Assembly: GCA_013387265.2 (NCBI GenBank)
Contig: JABFTP020000103.1
Coordinates: 44,439,998 to 44,503,997, forward strand
Source: Cryptolaemus montrouzieri
Lineage: Eukaryota > Arthropoda > Insecta > Coleoptera > Coccinellidae
Length of the DNA: 64,000 bases
Direction: 5' to 3'
Below, piece after piece: positions 47,943-59,815 of this stretch. The notes beneath the pieces are model-generated. The model made no database searches and had not been told where the DNA came from. It worked only from the letters and a program-made list of their open reading frames with translations. A program made the translations under genes and the position numbers. Numbering within the stretch: position 1 is the stretch's first letter; each line of letters starts with the position of its first letter.

Positions 47943-50900
47943 TAGGTAAAACTGGTCGTTCCTTCTTTATTAGGGTAGACGAGCATAATAATTCCATAAG
48001 TAAAGAATATAAAAAAAATATTTATTTCTTTGATTTCACAGAAACCCAAGTTTCACATTCAGGTAACAAGAGCAAGAGATTAGATTTATTAGAATTCTTA
48101 GAAATTTCATCGGCTCACAAATATAATCTACCTATTACTAAAGAACGCATCATTCCTGTTTTACCCTGTTCCTCCCATCTTTTCTCAGGTTAAATGACAT
48201 TACGATTTTCTCATTTTTCTCAAAATTTTCTCTTAGTTTAAAAATACGGAATAAATCCATCAATATTAGGGTACACGAGCATTTTAACTCAATAAGTAAT
48301 GAACAAACGAATAATATTCATTTTTTGATTTCACAGAAACTCAAGTTTTACATTCAGGTGAAAAGAATAAGAGACTAGATTTATTAGAATTCGTTGGAAT
48401 TCCATTGGTTCACAAATTTAATCTACCAATAAGTAACGACCAGCTTATTCCTGTTTCACCCTGCTTTTCCCATCTTTTTCTCAGGTTAAAAGAGTTTACG
48501 ATTTTCTCACTTTTCTCAATATTTTCTCCTAGTTTGAAAAAAAGGAATAAATCCATCAATATTAGGAAAGACAAGCATATTAATTCAATGATTAATGAAT
48601 AAACGAGAAATATTTATTTCTTTGATTTCACAGAAACCCAGGTTTAACATTCAGGTAACAAGAGCAAGAGATTAGTTTTATTAGAATTCGGTGAAATTTC
48701 ATCGTCTCACAAATATAATCTACCAATAACTAACGACCAGCTCATTCCTGTTTCACCCCGCTTCTCCCATCTTTTTCTCAGGTTGAATGTGATTACGAGT
48801 TTCTCATTTTTCTCAAAATTTTTGTAGTTTGAAAAAACGTAATGAATCAATCACTATTAAGGTAGACGTGCATTATAACTCAATAAATAATGAATAAACG
48901 AATAATATTCATTTTTTCGACTTCACAGAAACCCAAGTTTTACATTCAGGTGTAAAGTACAAGAGATTACATTTATTAGAATTCGTTGGAATTCTATCGG
49001 CACACAAATTTAATCTTTTAATAACTAACGACCAGCTTATTCCTCTTCCTCCCTGCTTCTCCCATCTTTTTCTCAGGCTAAATGAAATTACGATTTCCTC
49101 ATTTTTCTCAATATTTTCTCTTAGTTTGAAAAAACCGGAATAAATCCATCAATATTAGGGTGGACGAGCATAATAATTCAATAAGTAATGAATAAACGAA
49201 AAATATTTACTCTTTTGATTTCACAGAAACCCAACTTTCACATTCAGGTGAAAAGAGCAAGAGATCAGATTTATTAGAACTCGTTGAAAATCATCGGCTC
49301 ACAAACATAATCTATTAAACACTAACTACCAGCTTTCACCTGTTTCACCCTGCTTTTCTCATCTCTTTCTTAAGTTGAAAGACATTACGATTTCCTCTTT
49401 TTTCTTTCATAATTTTGTCTTAGTTTACGAAAACGGAATAAATCCATCGATATTAGGGTCGACGAGCATAATAATTCAATAGGTAATGAATAAACAAAAT
49501 ATATTTATTTTTCGATTTGGAAACCCAACTTTCACATTCTGGTGAAAAGATCAAGAGATTAGATATATTAGAATTTGTTCAAGATCATCGGCTCACAAAC
49601 ATAATCTATTAATAACTAACGACCAGCTTATTCCTGTTTCACCCCGCTTCTCACTTCTTTTTCTCAGGTTGAATGACATTAAGATTATCTCATTTTTCTC
49701 AAAAATTTTTTTTAGTTTGAAAAGTCGGAATAAATCAATCAATATTAGGGAAGACGAGCATTCAATAAGTAATAAATAAACGAAATATAATTATTTCTTT
49801 GATTTCACAGAAATCCAAGTAATACATTCAGGTTACAAGAGCAAGAGATTAGATTCATTAGAATTTGTTGAAAATCATCGGCTCTCAATCTTAATCTATT
49901 AATTACTAACGACCAGCTTATTCCTGTTTCACCCCGCTTCTCTCATCTTCTTCTTGAGTTAAATTACATTACGATTTCCTCTTTTTTCTTTCACAATTTT
50001 GTCTTTGTTTAAGAAAACGGAATAAATCCATCGATATAAGGGTGGACGAGCATTATTATTCAATAAGTAATGAATAAACGAAAAATGTTTATTTCTTTTA
50101 TTTCTCGGAAATCCAAGTTTTGTATTCAGGTAACAAGAGCGAGAGATTAGATTTATTAGAATTCGTTTGAATTTCATCGGCTCACAAATATAATCTACCA
50201 ATATCTAACGACCAGCTCTTTCCTGTTGGATCCCGCTTCTCTCATCTATTTCTTAGATTGAATGACATTACGATTTTCTCACAATTTTCAGTTAGTTTTA
50301 AGAATACTGAAAAATCCATCATTACTAGGGTAGATTAGCGTAAAAATTCAATAAGTACTGAATAAACGAAGAAAATTTATTTCTGTGATTTCAGAGAAAT
50401 CCAGGTGTCACTTTTCAGGTAACAAGAGCAAGAGATTAGATCTATTAGAATTTGTTGGAATTTCATCGGCTCACAAATATATTCTAACAATAACTATCGA
50501 CCAGCTCTTTCCTGTTGCATCCCGCTTCTCTCATCTTTTTCTCAGGTTAAATTACATTACGATTGTCTCATTTTTGTCAAAATTTTTTTTCGTTTTGAGA
50601 AATCGGAAAAAATCATTCAATATTTGGGAAGACGAGCACAGTAATTCAATAAGTAATGAATAAACGAAATATATTTATTTCTTTGATTTCACAGAAATCC
50701 GAGTATTACATTCAAGTTACAAGAGCAGGAGATTTGATTTATTAGAATTCCTTGAAAATGATCGGCTCTCAATCATAATCAATTAATAACTAACGACCAG
50801 CTTATTCCTGTTTCACCCGCTTCTCTCATCTTTTCAGGTTAAATGACATTACGATTTTCTCATTGATCTCAAATATTTCGTTTGGTTTGAAAAATCGGAA

Positions 50901-53742
50901 TAAATCAATCAATATTAGGGAAGACGAGCATGGTAATTCAATAAGTAATCAATAAACGAAATATATTCATTTCTTTGATTTCACAGAAATCCAAGTATTA
51001 CATTCAGGTTACAAGAGCAAGAGATTAGATTTGTTAGAATTTGTTGAAAATCATCGGCTCACAAATATAATCTATTAATGTCTAACGACCAGCTTATTCC
51101 TGTTTCACACCGCTTCTCTCATCTTTTTCTGAGGTTAAATGACATTACGATTTTCTCATTTTTCTCAAAATTTTCTTTTAGTTTGAAAAATCGGAATAAA
51201 TCAATCAATATTTGGAAAGACGAGCATAGTAATTCAATATGTAATGAATAAACGAGTAATATTTATTTCTGTGATTTCAGAGAAATCCAGGTGTTAACTA
51301 CAGGTAACAAGAGCAAGAGATTAAATTTATTAGAATTCGTTGGAAATTCATCAGCTCACAAATATAATATATCAATAACTAACGACCAGTTCTTTCCTGT
51401 TGCATCCTGCTTCTCTCATCTTTTTCTCAGGTTAAATGACATAACGATTCTCTCATTTTTCTCAAAATTTTCTTTTAGATTGAAAAATCGGAATAAATCA
51501 ATCAATATTAAGGAAGACGAGCATAGAAATTCGATAAGTAATGAATAAACGAAATATATTCATTTTTTTGGTTTCACGGAAACCCAACTTTCACATTTAG
51601 GTGAACAGATCAAGAGATTAGATTTATTAGAGTTCGTTGAAAATCATCGGCTCACAAACATAATCTATTAATCACTAACGACCAGCTTATTCCTGTTTCA
51701 CCCCGCTTTTCTCATCTCTTTCTTAAGTTGAATGACATTACGATTTCATCTTTTTTCTCTCACAATTTTGGTCTTAGTTTAAGAAAACGGAATAAATCCA
51801 TCGATATTAGGGTGGACGAGCATAATAGTTCAATAAGTAATCAATAAACGAAAAATGTCTATTTCCTTTATTTCTCAGAAACCCAAGTTTTTTATTCAGG
51901 TTACAAGAGGAAGAGAATAGATTTATTAGAAGTCCTTGACGATCATCTTTTCAGGTTAAATGACATTACGATTATCTCATTTTTCTCAAAATTTTCTTTT
52001 AGTTTTAAAAATCGGAATAAATCATTCAATATTAGGAAAGACGAGCATAGTAATTCAATAAGTAATAAATAAACGAAATATATTCATTTCTTTGATTTCA
52101 CAGAAATCCAAGTAATACATTAAGGTTACAAGAGCAAGAGATAAGATTTGTTAGAATTCGTTGAAAATCATCGGCTCTCAATCATAATCTGTTAATGACT
52201 AACGACCAGCTTATTCCTGTTTCACCCAGCTTCTCTCATCTTTTTCTTGAGTTAAATTACATTACGATATCCCCTTTTTTCTTTCACATTTGTGTCTTTG
52301 TTTAAGAAAACGGGATAAAGCCATCGATATTAATGTGGACGAGCATAATAATTCAATAAGTAATGAATAAACGAAAAATGTTTATTTCTTTCATTTCTCA
52401 GAAATCCAAGCTTTTTATTCAGGTAACAAAAGCAAGAGATTAGATTTATTAGAATTGGTTGGAATTTCATTGGCTCACAAAAATAATCTACCGATAACTA
52501 ACGACCAGCTCTTTCCTGTTGCATCCCGCTTCTCTCATATTTTTCTTAGGTTGAATGACATTACGATTTTCTCACTATTTTAAGTTAGTTTGAAGAAAAC
52601 GGAATAAATCCATCAATATTAGGGTAGAGGTACGTAAAAAAAAATTCAATAAGTAATGAATAAACGAAGAATATTTATTTCTGTGATTTCAGATAAATTC
52701 AGGTGTTTCATTCAGGTAACAAGAGCATGAGATTAGATTTATCAGAATTCCTTGGGATTTCCCCGGCTCACAAATATAATCTACCAATAACTTACGACCA
52801 GCTTATTCCTGTTTTACCCTACTATATGATTAGATATATCAGAATTCGTTGAAAATCATCGGCTCACAAACATAATCTATTAAACACTAACTACCAGCTT
52901 TTACCTGTTTCACCCTGATTTTCTCATCTCTTTCTTAAGTTGAATGACATTACGATTTCTTCTTTCTCTTTTTTCTTTCATAATTTTGTCTTAGTTTACG
53001 AAAACGGAATAAATCCATCGATATTAGGGTCGACGAGCATAATAATTCAATAGGTAATGAATAAACGAAAATGTTTATTTCTTTTATTTCACAGAAACCC
53101 AAATTTTCCATTCAGGTAACTAGAGTAAGAGATTATATTTATTAGAATTCGTTGAAATTTTATCGATGCACAAATATAATCTACCAATAACGAACAGCTT
53201 ATTCCTGTTTCACCCCGGTTCTCTCATCTTTTTCTTAGGTTAAATGACATTACGATTTCTTCTTTTCTTATCACAATTTTCTCTTAGTTTGAGAAAACGG
53301 AATAAGTTCTTCAATATTAGGGTGGAAGAACATTATAATTCAAGTAATGAATGAACGAAAATGTTTATTTCTTTTATTTCACATAAACCCAAGTTGTTTT
53401 TCATTCAGCAAGAGATTAGATTCATTATAGTTCGTTGGAATTTTATCGGCTCACAAATATGATCTACCAATAGCTAACGACCAGCTTAATTCAGTGTCAC
53501 CCCCCTTCTCTCATCTTTTTCTTAGGTTAAATGACATTACGATTTTCTCACAATTTTCTCTTAGTTTGAAAAAACGGAATAGCTCCATCAATATTAGGGT
53601 AGACGAGCATAATAATTCAATAAGTAATGAATAAATGAAAAATATTTATTTCTTTGATTTCACAGAAAACCATGTTTTACATTCAGGTAACAAGAGCAAG
53701 TTATTATATTCATTAGAATTTCTTGAAATTTCATCGGCTAAC
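47943..53742 (+). repeat. Tandem array (~20 units of ~295 bp) derived from a PLE endonuclease tail
   Basis: The unit can be recognised by GTAGACGAGCATAATAATTC (47975, 48270, 48564, 48858, 49158, 49455, 49747, 50040, 50330, 50622, 50915, 51213, 51510, 51810, 52036, 52330, 52622, 53030, 53315, 53595, all approximate). The first unit translates to FFIRVDEHNNSISKE, then GNKSKRLDLLEFLEISSAHK and YNLPITKER, which is the end of a GIY-YIG domain and the PLE C-terminus (compare LRLDLLEALEINRYKHSN at 29 kb). Later units begin at KSINIRVDEHNNSIS, so the junction falls just before the conserved Arg. Units differ by substitutions and small indels; one is shortened (51810 to 52036) and one lengthened (52622 to 53030). 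Confidence 0.88.
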
Positions 53743-54156
53743 ATGAAGAATTCTGCTGTTCTGCTTGATTAAATTGTGCCCATCTGAGCGCTTTTTTGTC
53801 CGGTTAAATTGCGCTTCAGATCGCCATAGTCAAATAGCTTCGAACTTTCTCCTACCATTACCGAAGTCCACCTGTTCTATGATATCATGTGAATCTATTT
53901 AGTAGCTCGCTTTTCTGAACCCTCTATACGAAGCAATTACTCTTCGAAAACGCGAATTGAATGAAATTGTTGTTCCCAATAAGTTCTTCATGCAGAATCC
54001 CTTTAAAAAAATCCTGGTTTTGATCTCAGTATAATTCAAATAAATTCTGTGAAAAAACAAATTACTTGAGTGACTGCGCCTGTTCTGAGGAAACTGTCAT
54101 TTTTAATCGGACTGTCCAAAATCTCGGTATATTGATGGTTTGCAACATCAACCTAT
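53743..54156. other. Spacer right of the array
   Basis: No feature was recognised. The four bases CTAT at 54153-54156 are one of the two target-site copies of the LTR element. Confidence 0.4.
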
Positions 54157-54463
54157 TGTAACATCATTTCCATATTATTTCTAGGCGAGTTCTTTCACAA
54201 TGCACAAACGTTACGCGATTCTATTTATTTTCTTTGGAAATACACATTAACTTAATGATATCCCGAAATATTACACCTCCATCTCTACTTTATCTTTGAT
54301 GCCTTTCTCCTTTTTTTTTGAATCTGGCTAATATACCGACTCCCTCCTCCTTTCCTTACCTTTTTGCACTTTTCTATGATCTGACCTATTTCTCTCTCTC
54401 AAACATTCCCGCTACTCTGAGCCTTAGCCAGGGGGGACTCTAGTGGCCGGTTATAACGCAACA
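54157..54463 (-). repeat. LTR (3' side, minus orientation)
   Basis: Shares with the other LTR the blocks ATGCACAAACGTnAC, the pyrimidine-rich middle, CATTCCnGCTATTC-like sequence, and GACTCTAGTGGC near the end. The ends are TGTAAC and GCAACA. Confidence 0.75.
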
Positions 54464-54579
54464 CTGCCCCTCCGATTAAAACTGTTCTATCCCAGAACAG
54501 GTTAAAATCAATCCATGTCAAAATTAACACTCATTTCTACTTTTGCATCGACCAAGTCGATGGAAATAACAGTCTAACG

Positions 54580-55010
54580 TTTCCCTCTCTGTCAAGGTCA
54601 GGTGAGATTAGATCAGCAGACCATAACTTCAATCTCCATGTCTTGAAAATTAATTGCCAACATATTTTAAACTATTCTTCAATCCAATTTGTCTAACTCA
54701 CAACCAATTCTAGGTATGTCTAGCTTCTTAACCCGTTACTCCATCTATTTTTGATCTATTTTAAGTACAATAGAGCTCTAGACTGTAAACTAAACAGACT
54801 GAATAGAAGACCCTCAGCCAGTCAACATTGATCATAAATGCCTTTCTCACGGTGCTTTTTTTCGTTATTCAGCAAGCCTTCCATATTTGGCGTTGAAAAC
54901 TTTCCCAAAGCCTATATCAATACGAAGATCCTGAGCCACACACTGACAATGGCATATTCTCTGTTTTACCTATCAGGTAATTTTGAACCTTGCCTTGCCA
55001 TTATTTGCCA
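54580..55010 (-). pseudogene. Macro-domain protein (OARD1-like ADP-ribose glycohydrolase), degraded
   Basis: On the minus strand the N-terminal part reads GKTENMPLSVC, then after a shift CVAQDLRIDIGFGKVFNAKY and GRLAE. This matches the first half of OARD1-type macro domains (CxxxDxxMGxGIAxxFxxxFG). The intact MGxGIA motif is degraded to IDIGFG. About 230 bases later KKLDIPRIGCELDKLD is followed by a TGA and then NFQDMEIEV, corresponding to the OARD1 C-terminal IPRIGCGLDxLxWxxV block that lines the ADP-ribose site. The middle (YYLxTK region) is too worn to read. OARD1 enzymes remove ADP-ribose from acidic residues; here the gene is dead. It lies wholly between the two LTRs, in the same sense as the element. 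Confidence 0.75.
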
Positions 55011-55193
55011 TAAATGGATCGTAGTCTAATGCTCCATTTTCTTGACCCTTTTCTGTTATATAACGAGTATTCTTGTTCTCTCTCACGGATCGTTAGAACA
55101 AGCTAACCGATTGAAATGAACTACCCCCGGCTTTTCTTTGGGCAATATCTCTTGATAGGGTACAAGTCATCATTGATCATCTCCCACTGACGT

Positions 55194-55489
55194 TGTTACT
55201 TGGGAGATAGTCCTCTTTATTTCTTTTATCATGCACAAACGTCACAAAATTCTAAATTAATTAATTTTCTATGAAAATACACACAAATTGAAATACCGAA
55301 ACGGTATTGTTCACCTTCACATTTTTTTTGACACCTTCCTTCCTTTTTTCTGATCCGCCTACAATACTTTCTTCTCTTTTCCTTCCCTGTTTTTACTTTT
55401 CTATGTTCAAACCTAGAAAGCTCTCGAACATTCCTGCTATTCGGAGCCACAGCCAGGGTAGACTCTAGTGGCACGGTTTTATCGTAACA
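55194..55489 (-). repeat. LTR (5' side, minus orientation)
   Basis: Better preserved than its partner, with TGTTAC...GTAACA ends forming a 6-bp inverted repeat. The minus-strand sequence after it reads ACGTCAGTGGGAGATG; a TGG there could start a primer-binding site, but I cannot match it to a tRNA. Confidence 0.75.
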
Positions 55490-55493
55490 CTAT

Positions 55494-56420
55494 GGTATCA
55501 GACTCTTTTCCTGATTGTTGAAACTATGAAACCCATTTGCTATTTCTGACACGATGCTTTTAAATATTCTATCTCTATTCTCTTTCATTTTTATGTTACT
55601 GCAATTTCACTACCAATGGAAATTATAGTTAGAATTAAGATTATAAAGGTTATAAATATTTCTGATCACACTTTTGTTTAAAACATACAGACTAGCTGTT
55701 CTGATGTATCAGTGACGGACTAGACATGGCTGCTTCGCAGATTGTTCTCTCTGATCTCCTGAAATATATGAAATTCCACATATGGCTAACCCGTTGTTTT
55801 CATTTTGCTGACCCTACATTTTAGGAACGAGTGTAGAAGCTTATCGTATTTATGCACGATCGCTGCTAATCTAAGTGAAAGACTTCATCAAAACTTCATC
55901 CAAGGACATGACTCGCGTTTCGATAACTAATTTGGTTAGATGGGAAATCTAACCTAACAAAACCTCATCAAGGGACGAAAGTACGCTGTAGTTAATCATT
56001 TATACTTTATATTTCTCTGTTACTAGATGAACCTTTGACATGATTTGTCAAACGCGCTATCAATAGATGTGTTTGATATAATAAAATGTAGAATACCCTG
56101 AACGGAATCGAACCTTTGCCCTTGTTTGGTAGATGCTTGCATTTTATTATATGGATATGCTCAGAAGCATTTTGTGTATTCTAGTTTCTAACATTTTTTA
56201 TCAATTCTCATGTATCACCAATGAGCACACCAACTGACGCTTGCGAAAACAAACAAGCTCAAAATATTCCCTACACATATTTCTAGCCTTTCAGTCAATA
56301 ATTCTTTCTATATCATGAATAAAATCTAAAATGTTGGAATACAAAAAGGGGAAATTTCGGTCTCGCTTGCAGTTATTTAATTATGTCCAAACTCACATGC
56401 CCTAAACTGTTTGAAAGAAT
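55494..56420. other. Spacer, no clear feature
   Basis: A box B-like GGTTCGATTCC lies on the minus strand near 56107-56117 with some tRNA-like context, but no complete cloverleaf could be formed. Nothing else is recognised. Confidence 0.35.
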
Positions 56421-56429
56421 GGCTTAAAA

Positions 56430-56650
56430 CGGACAAACTAGATCCCAAAATTATCGAAGAGCCTATAGAATTTCAGGATACCAACCATAATATCGGCATC
56501 TGCCGAAGTCCCGGAAATTCGATAAATCGGAAATAGATCGAATAAGATAGCTGCGATTTGTTTTCACCAATTAATTTTTCAAGAAGATCGAGGATGGCGG
56601 TGATAGGGTCATTTTTCTGTATCTGCAGTATTTCACATACCTTTTTTTTC
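56430..56650 (-). pseudogene. Fragment of an unknown repeated protein, copy 1
   Basis: The minus strand reads VCEILQIQKNDPITAILDLL, then EKLIGENKSQLSYSIYF and FIEFPGLRQMPI. The same protein appears, better kept, at 60206-60583. Two separate copies with similar amino acids but different DNA suggest a real coding sequence of a dispersed element. I do not recognise the family. Confidence 0.5.
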
Positions 56651-57149
56651 TAATTATGGAACAGAGGTGAATTTGAATAAAATAGGAAAACTATATTTTT
56701 CTCCTCCCAACATATATAAAAAATATAACTAATTTCCACAAAAATGTGAATTTCTTCAGAAATTAAAATGTTCTGAACATTCTGTTTTCATCGAGTATGC
56801 CTCACACAAATCATCCCAACGGTTTTCAATTCTATGCTCACACCATGAAGCCCACTTATACTAAGAACAAACGAAAGTTATTTATTACACACGAATTGGA
56901 AAATATTATATATAATATGTACCAAAAAACAAATGAAAATCATCGTAGATACTCAAAAATATATCCATTATTCAAAATACAATAATTGCAATGTTCAGAA
57001 ACACTTTGGCATGCATTTTGAATCTCAAAAATTTTATTTCAATTTAGCAGTGTTGAATCTGATGGACAAGGTGCCTAAATGCTATAATTGCATTATCGAG
57101 AAACATTTCTATATGCATTTCGAATGTTAATATCACTCACTTCAGCTTA
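56651..57149. other. AT-rich spacer
   Basis: No motif was recognised. Short plus-strand frames at 56797-57130 contain internal similarity (HFGMHFESQKF and HFYMHFEC) that hints at a small duplication of about 110 bp, with no known function. Confidence 0.35.
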
Positions 57150-57395
57150 TCAATTTCTTAAGATTCGCTGCAACTCTTCTATAGCATTATGAGTTTGTCT
57201 ATATAATAAATTCTCAACATAGCCACAGAGAAAAATTTTACGGGGTTAAATCTGGTGAACGAGGTGGTCATCTCACTGGTATTCTCGTTCCCATCCAGTT
57301 ATCACCGAAAGACCAGTTCAAAGGTTCGGAGAACTTTCTTGTCTGGTGTAGGGGGGCGCACGGTTATCCTTTCTGACTCAAGGAAATTTCATTAA
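57150..57395 (-). pseudogene. DDE transposase C-terminal fragment (DUF4817-associated type), part 2
   Basis: The minus strand reads NRAPPYTRQESS, DNWMGTRIPVR, PPRSPDLTP and FSLWLC with stops between, corresponding to the QDGAPPHYTRQV...WIGR...PPRSPDLTPLDFFLWG region. It ends near 57150. The N-terminal half of a similar protein lies at 59310-59815 in the same orientation, on the other side of a LINE. Confidence 0.7.
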
Positions 57396-57544
57396 AAAAC
57401 CCTTGACTATGTTCTCTTTTATCATATCATATCTCTAAACTACCTAATGAAATGAGGTATGGGGATATATCTTCAACCGATGGAAAAGAGATATACAATC
57501 ACTTTGCCCCTTATTCGAGAGTGTATATGTTCCTGACAGTCAGT

Positions 57545-59096
57545 AGCGTAGTTAAAGTGTAATAACTGCAATAATGATGTACTATCAAATATTCACATCG
57601 AAGAGGTAGAGGTCCAAGAGGTTCCCTTGTCCCTTGACGTGTGGAAGGGTTCAGGTCCAGACAGCATTCCACCAATTTTTCTCAAAAATTGCGCTCACAA
57701 ACATAGTAAACCACTGCATATTTTGTTCAATCAGTGTCTGATTATAGGTGTGTTTCCAATAAAGTGGAAGGAGTCCACCGGTTTCCCAATTTTCAAAAGT
57801 GGAGATAAAAATGATATTTCTAATTATAGACCTATTAACAAACTTTCGATCATTGCTGAAGTATTTGAACGCATAATTCATGAGTACCTTTTCTCTCATG
57901 TGAAAAATTTCATTATGCTACAACAGCACGGATTTTTTAAGGGTAGGACACTGGAAACTAATTTGATCGTTGATAGTGAGTACCTGCAGAGTGCAATGGA
58001 TTCTCAAATTCAGACTTATGCTACTTACATCGATTTTTCTAAAGCCTTCGACAAAATAAGTTTCGATATTCTCATTTTCAGACTAGCCGAAGCAGGTGTA
58101 AGTGGTGGGTTGCTTGAGTGGATCCAATCGTATCTTCTGATTAGGTCACAGTTCGTTAGTTTAAATGGTTTTAAATCTGAATATTTCATTAATACTTCTG
58201 AAGTACAGCAGGGAGCTCATGCCGGTCATCTCTTTTTCTTAATTTATATGAATTATGGATTCATGTTTTCGGCATTCCAGATTCTTGCTTTATGCAGACG
58301 ATCTGAAAGTTTTTAGTTCTATCAGATACTTAAGAACTGCCTTAATCTTCAACTAGATTTGAATAACTTGGTTGAGTACTATTTTTGAATTTAAATAAAT
58401 GTTTCGCTATACCTTTTACTAGAAACCATTCCCCTATCACTTTCCAGTACTCAATTAGGAATTCATTGTTGAGACGTGTGTCTACGGCTTTTGATCTGGG
58501 TGTTACTTTCGATTCGAAGTTGCTCTTCGATGCACACATAGATTGCATAGCAAATAGTTCCAGTCGAACGATAGGTTATATTTTCAGGAGAAGTAGGGAA
58601 TTGAAATATGAAAAATCACTTATCACTTTGTATTATGCTGACATCTACAGTAAATCAAATTTTGCCTGATGTATTTGGAACCCTCGTTATGATTGTTATT
58701 CCAACCGACTTGAAAGCATTCAGAATAGATTCATACGGTTCATATGCTTTAAAACTAACTTTGTTATCCTAAATCACGACTACGCTCCTGCCCGTAAATA
58801 TTTCAATTTATTGTCATTGGAAAATCGTAGAACTATATCTGATATTTTGGTTTTGTTTAAAATATTGAACTTCGTACTTTAGGTACCTGAAATCCTGCAC
58901 ATGGTTACTTTTAATGTTTCTATGAAATCTTTGAGGCACCACGGCCTTTTTTCTATAACTTTTAGAAAAATTAATAGTGCACAGAATTCTCCTATAGATA
59001 GGATGCTACGTGTCTGCAACACGCATAGGAGTATCAATTTGTTTGGGGTTACATTGGCCTCTTTGGAGAGAACATTACGCTTGCTCTTTCGTTGAC
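57545..59096 (+). pseudogene. LINE reverse transcriptase, near-complete domain, frameshifted
   Basis: Reading rightward: NIHIEEVEVQEVPLSLDV, KGSGPDSIPPIFLKNCA, FPIKWKESTGFPIFKSGDKN, ISNYRPINKLSIIAEVFERI, QHGFFKGRTLETNL (normally QHGFxxGRST), TYIDFSKAFDKISFDIL with the first catalytic Asp, and SEVQQGAHAGHLFFLIYMN (normally GVPQGSxLGPLLF). After a shift near 58280 LLYADDLKVFSS has the catalytic YADD. The C-terminal part includes FDLGVTFDSKLLFDAHIDC, WNPRYDCYSNRLESIQNRFI and a final stop near 59096. The main lesions are two frameshifts, a TGA near 58667 and a TAG near 58880. The endonuclease is absent. Confidence 0.9.
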
Positions 59097-59308
59097 TAAC
59101 ATCAAATTCATTCAATCGTTCGTTTTGTAATATTCATTATGTATTTCTTCATTATTTCTGTGAATACAACTCACTAATAATGCCTTATATAATAATTTTT
59201 TTTTGAATTACTAGAATCTATGTTACTAATATTCATCTAGTGAATGTCATATTGGCTTCGGCTGTGGACATTCCTTATATTGTACTTACATAAATAAATA
59301 AATTATAA
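57545..59308 (+). mobile_element. LINE (CR1/Jockey-like), 5'-truncated, with 3' end
   Basis: The element is an insertion with reverse-transcriptase coding sequence up to about 59096 and a 3' untranslated region that ends in short TAAATAAATAAAT repeats near 59290-59308, typical for CR1/Daphne-like LINEs. It separates two halves of a DDE transposase that run on the other strand. Confidence 0.8.
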
Positions 59309-59309
59309 A

Positions 59310-59815
59310 GTTCTTCACGAAGATTTCCGTCAAATACAGCGTAGGCCAAAATAGGGTGGTTCATTAACACGCACCAAACATCAAAACCGAATCGCGGTTA
59401 ATATGAAACAATCATTTCCCGATAGGAACTGACATCGAAGCAGTGATGCGGATAATAATACGTCTCTTGTCATCCTCACTCCATCAGTCCATATGGGATA
59501 CTAGTAGAATTCGGGATTTTTCCTTTTGCTTTTGCTGACACCATCGGAAAAATTTTAGACGTTGCTCATACCATGACTGTTGAGACTAAGAATTCTCCAT
59601 TTTATAAAATTGAAACTTTTTTTTTGCGGATTGGCGATACCTAAACTCTGATATCGTACTCTCTTCCTCAAGTTTCCTCCAAAACATTGAGAAAGGCAAG
59701 AAGTGTTTGTAAGATTCTGTTTCAAACTTTGGAATCTTGACTTGTGAGGTTGCCTCCTGTCAGTAAAAAGAACAGAATAATTTTCTGAAGCTGCATGAGA
59801 GTTATACCCATTCAA
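59310..59815 (-). pseudogene. DDE transposase N-terminal fragment (DUF4817 type), part 1
   Basis: The minus-strand frame from 59815 reads MNGYNSHAASENYSVLFTDR, RQPHKSRFQSLKQNLTNT, which follows the DUF4817 pattern (AxxxYxxRFPDRRxPxxxTFxRLxxxL). Further on, NPHHCFDVSSY and RFGFDVWCVLMNHPI, AYAVFDGNLREELYNL match the NPH...FxVNVWCG...GPxxFDGxLxxxxY block of the catalytic core. It stops where the LINE begins. Confidence 0.72.

Larger units (their letters stand above)
54157..55489 (-). mobile_element. Miniature LTR retrotransposon carrying a macro domain
   Basis: Two direct repeats of about 300 bp lie at 54157-54463 and 55194-55489. The right repeat starts TGTTAC and ends GTAACA; the left has the diverged forms TGTAAC and GCAACA. 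Both are flanked outside by CTAT (54153-54156 and 55490-55493), a 4-bp target duplication as in many LTR elements. Next to the left repeat, read on the minus strand, the purine run GGAGGGGCAG directly precedes TGTTGCG, as a polypurine tract should. The internal part is only about 730 bp and holds a macro-domain frame but no gag, protease, reverse transcriptase or integrase. I could not find a convincing primer-binding site. Confidence 0.75.

Noticed and set aside
47943..53742. CRISPR-like array
   Set aside because: Units are ~295 bp, repeat continuously without unique spacers, and the DNA is eukaryotic.
54157..55489. Macro-domain segment as a viral gene remnant
   Set aside because: Some RNA viruses carry macro domains, but the closest pattern here is the OARD1 type of animals and the segment lies between LTR-like repeats. 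No other viral gene is present.
56085..56160. tRNA gene on the minus strand
   Set aside because: A box B-like sequence is present, but the T stem has a mismatch and no acceptor or anticodon stem can be formed.
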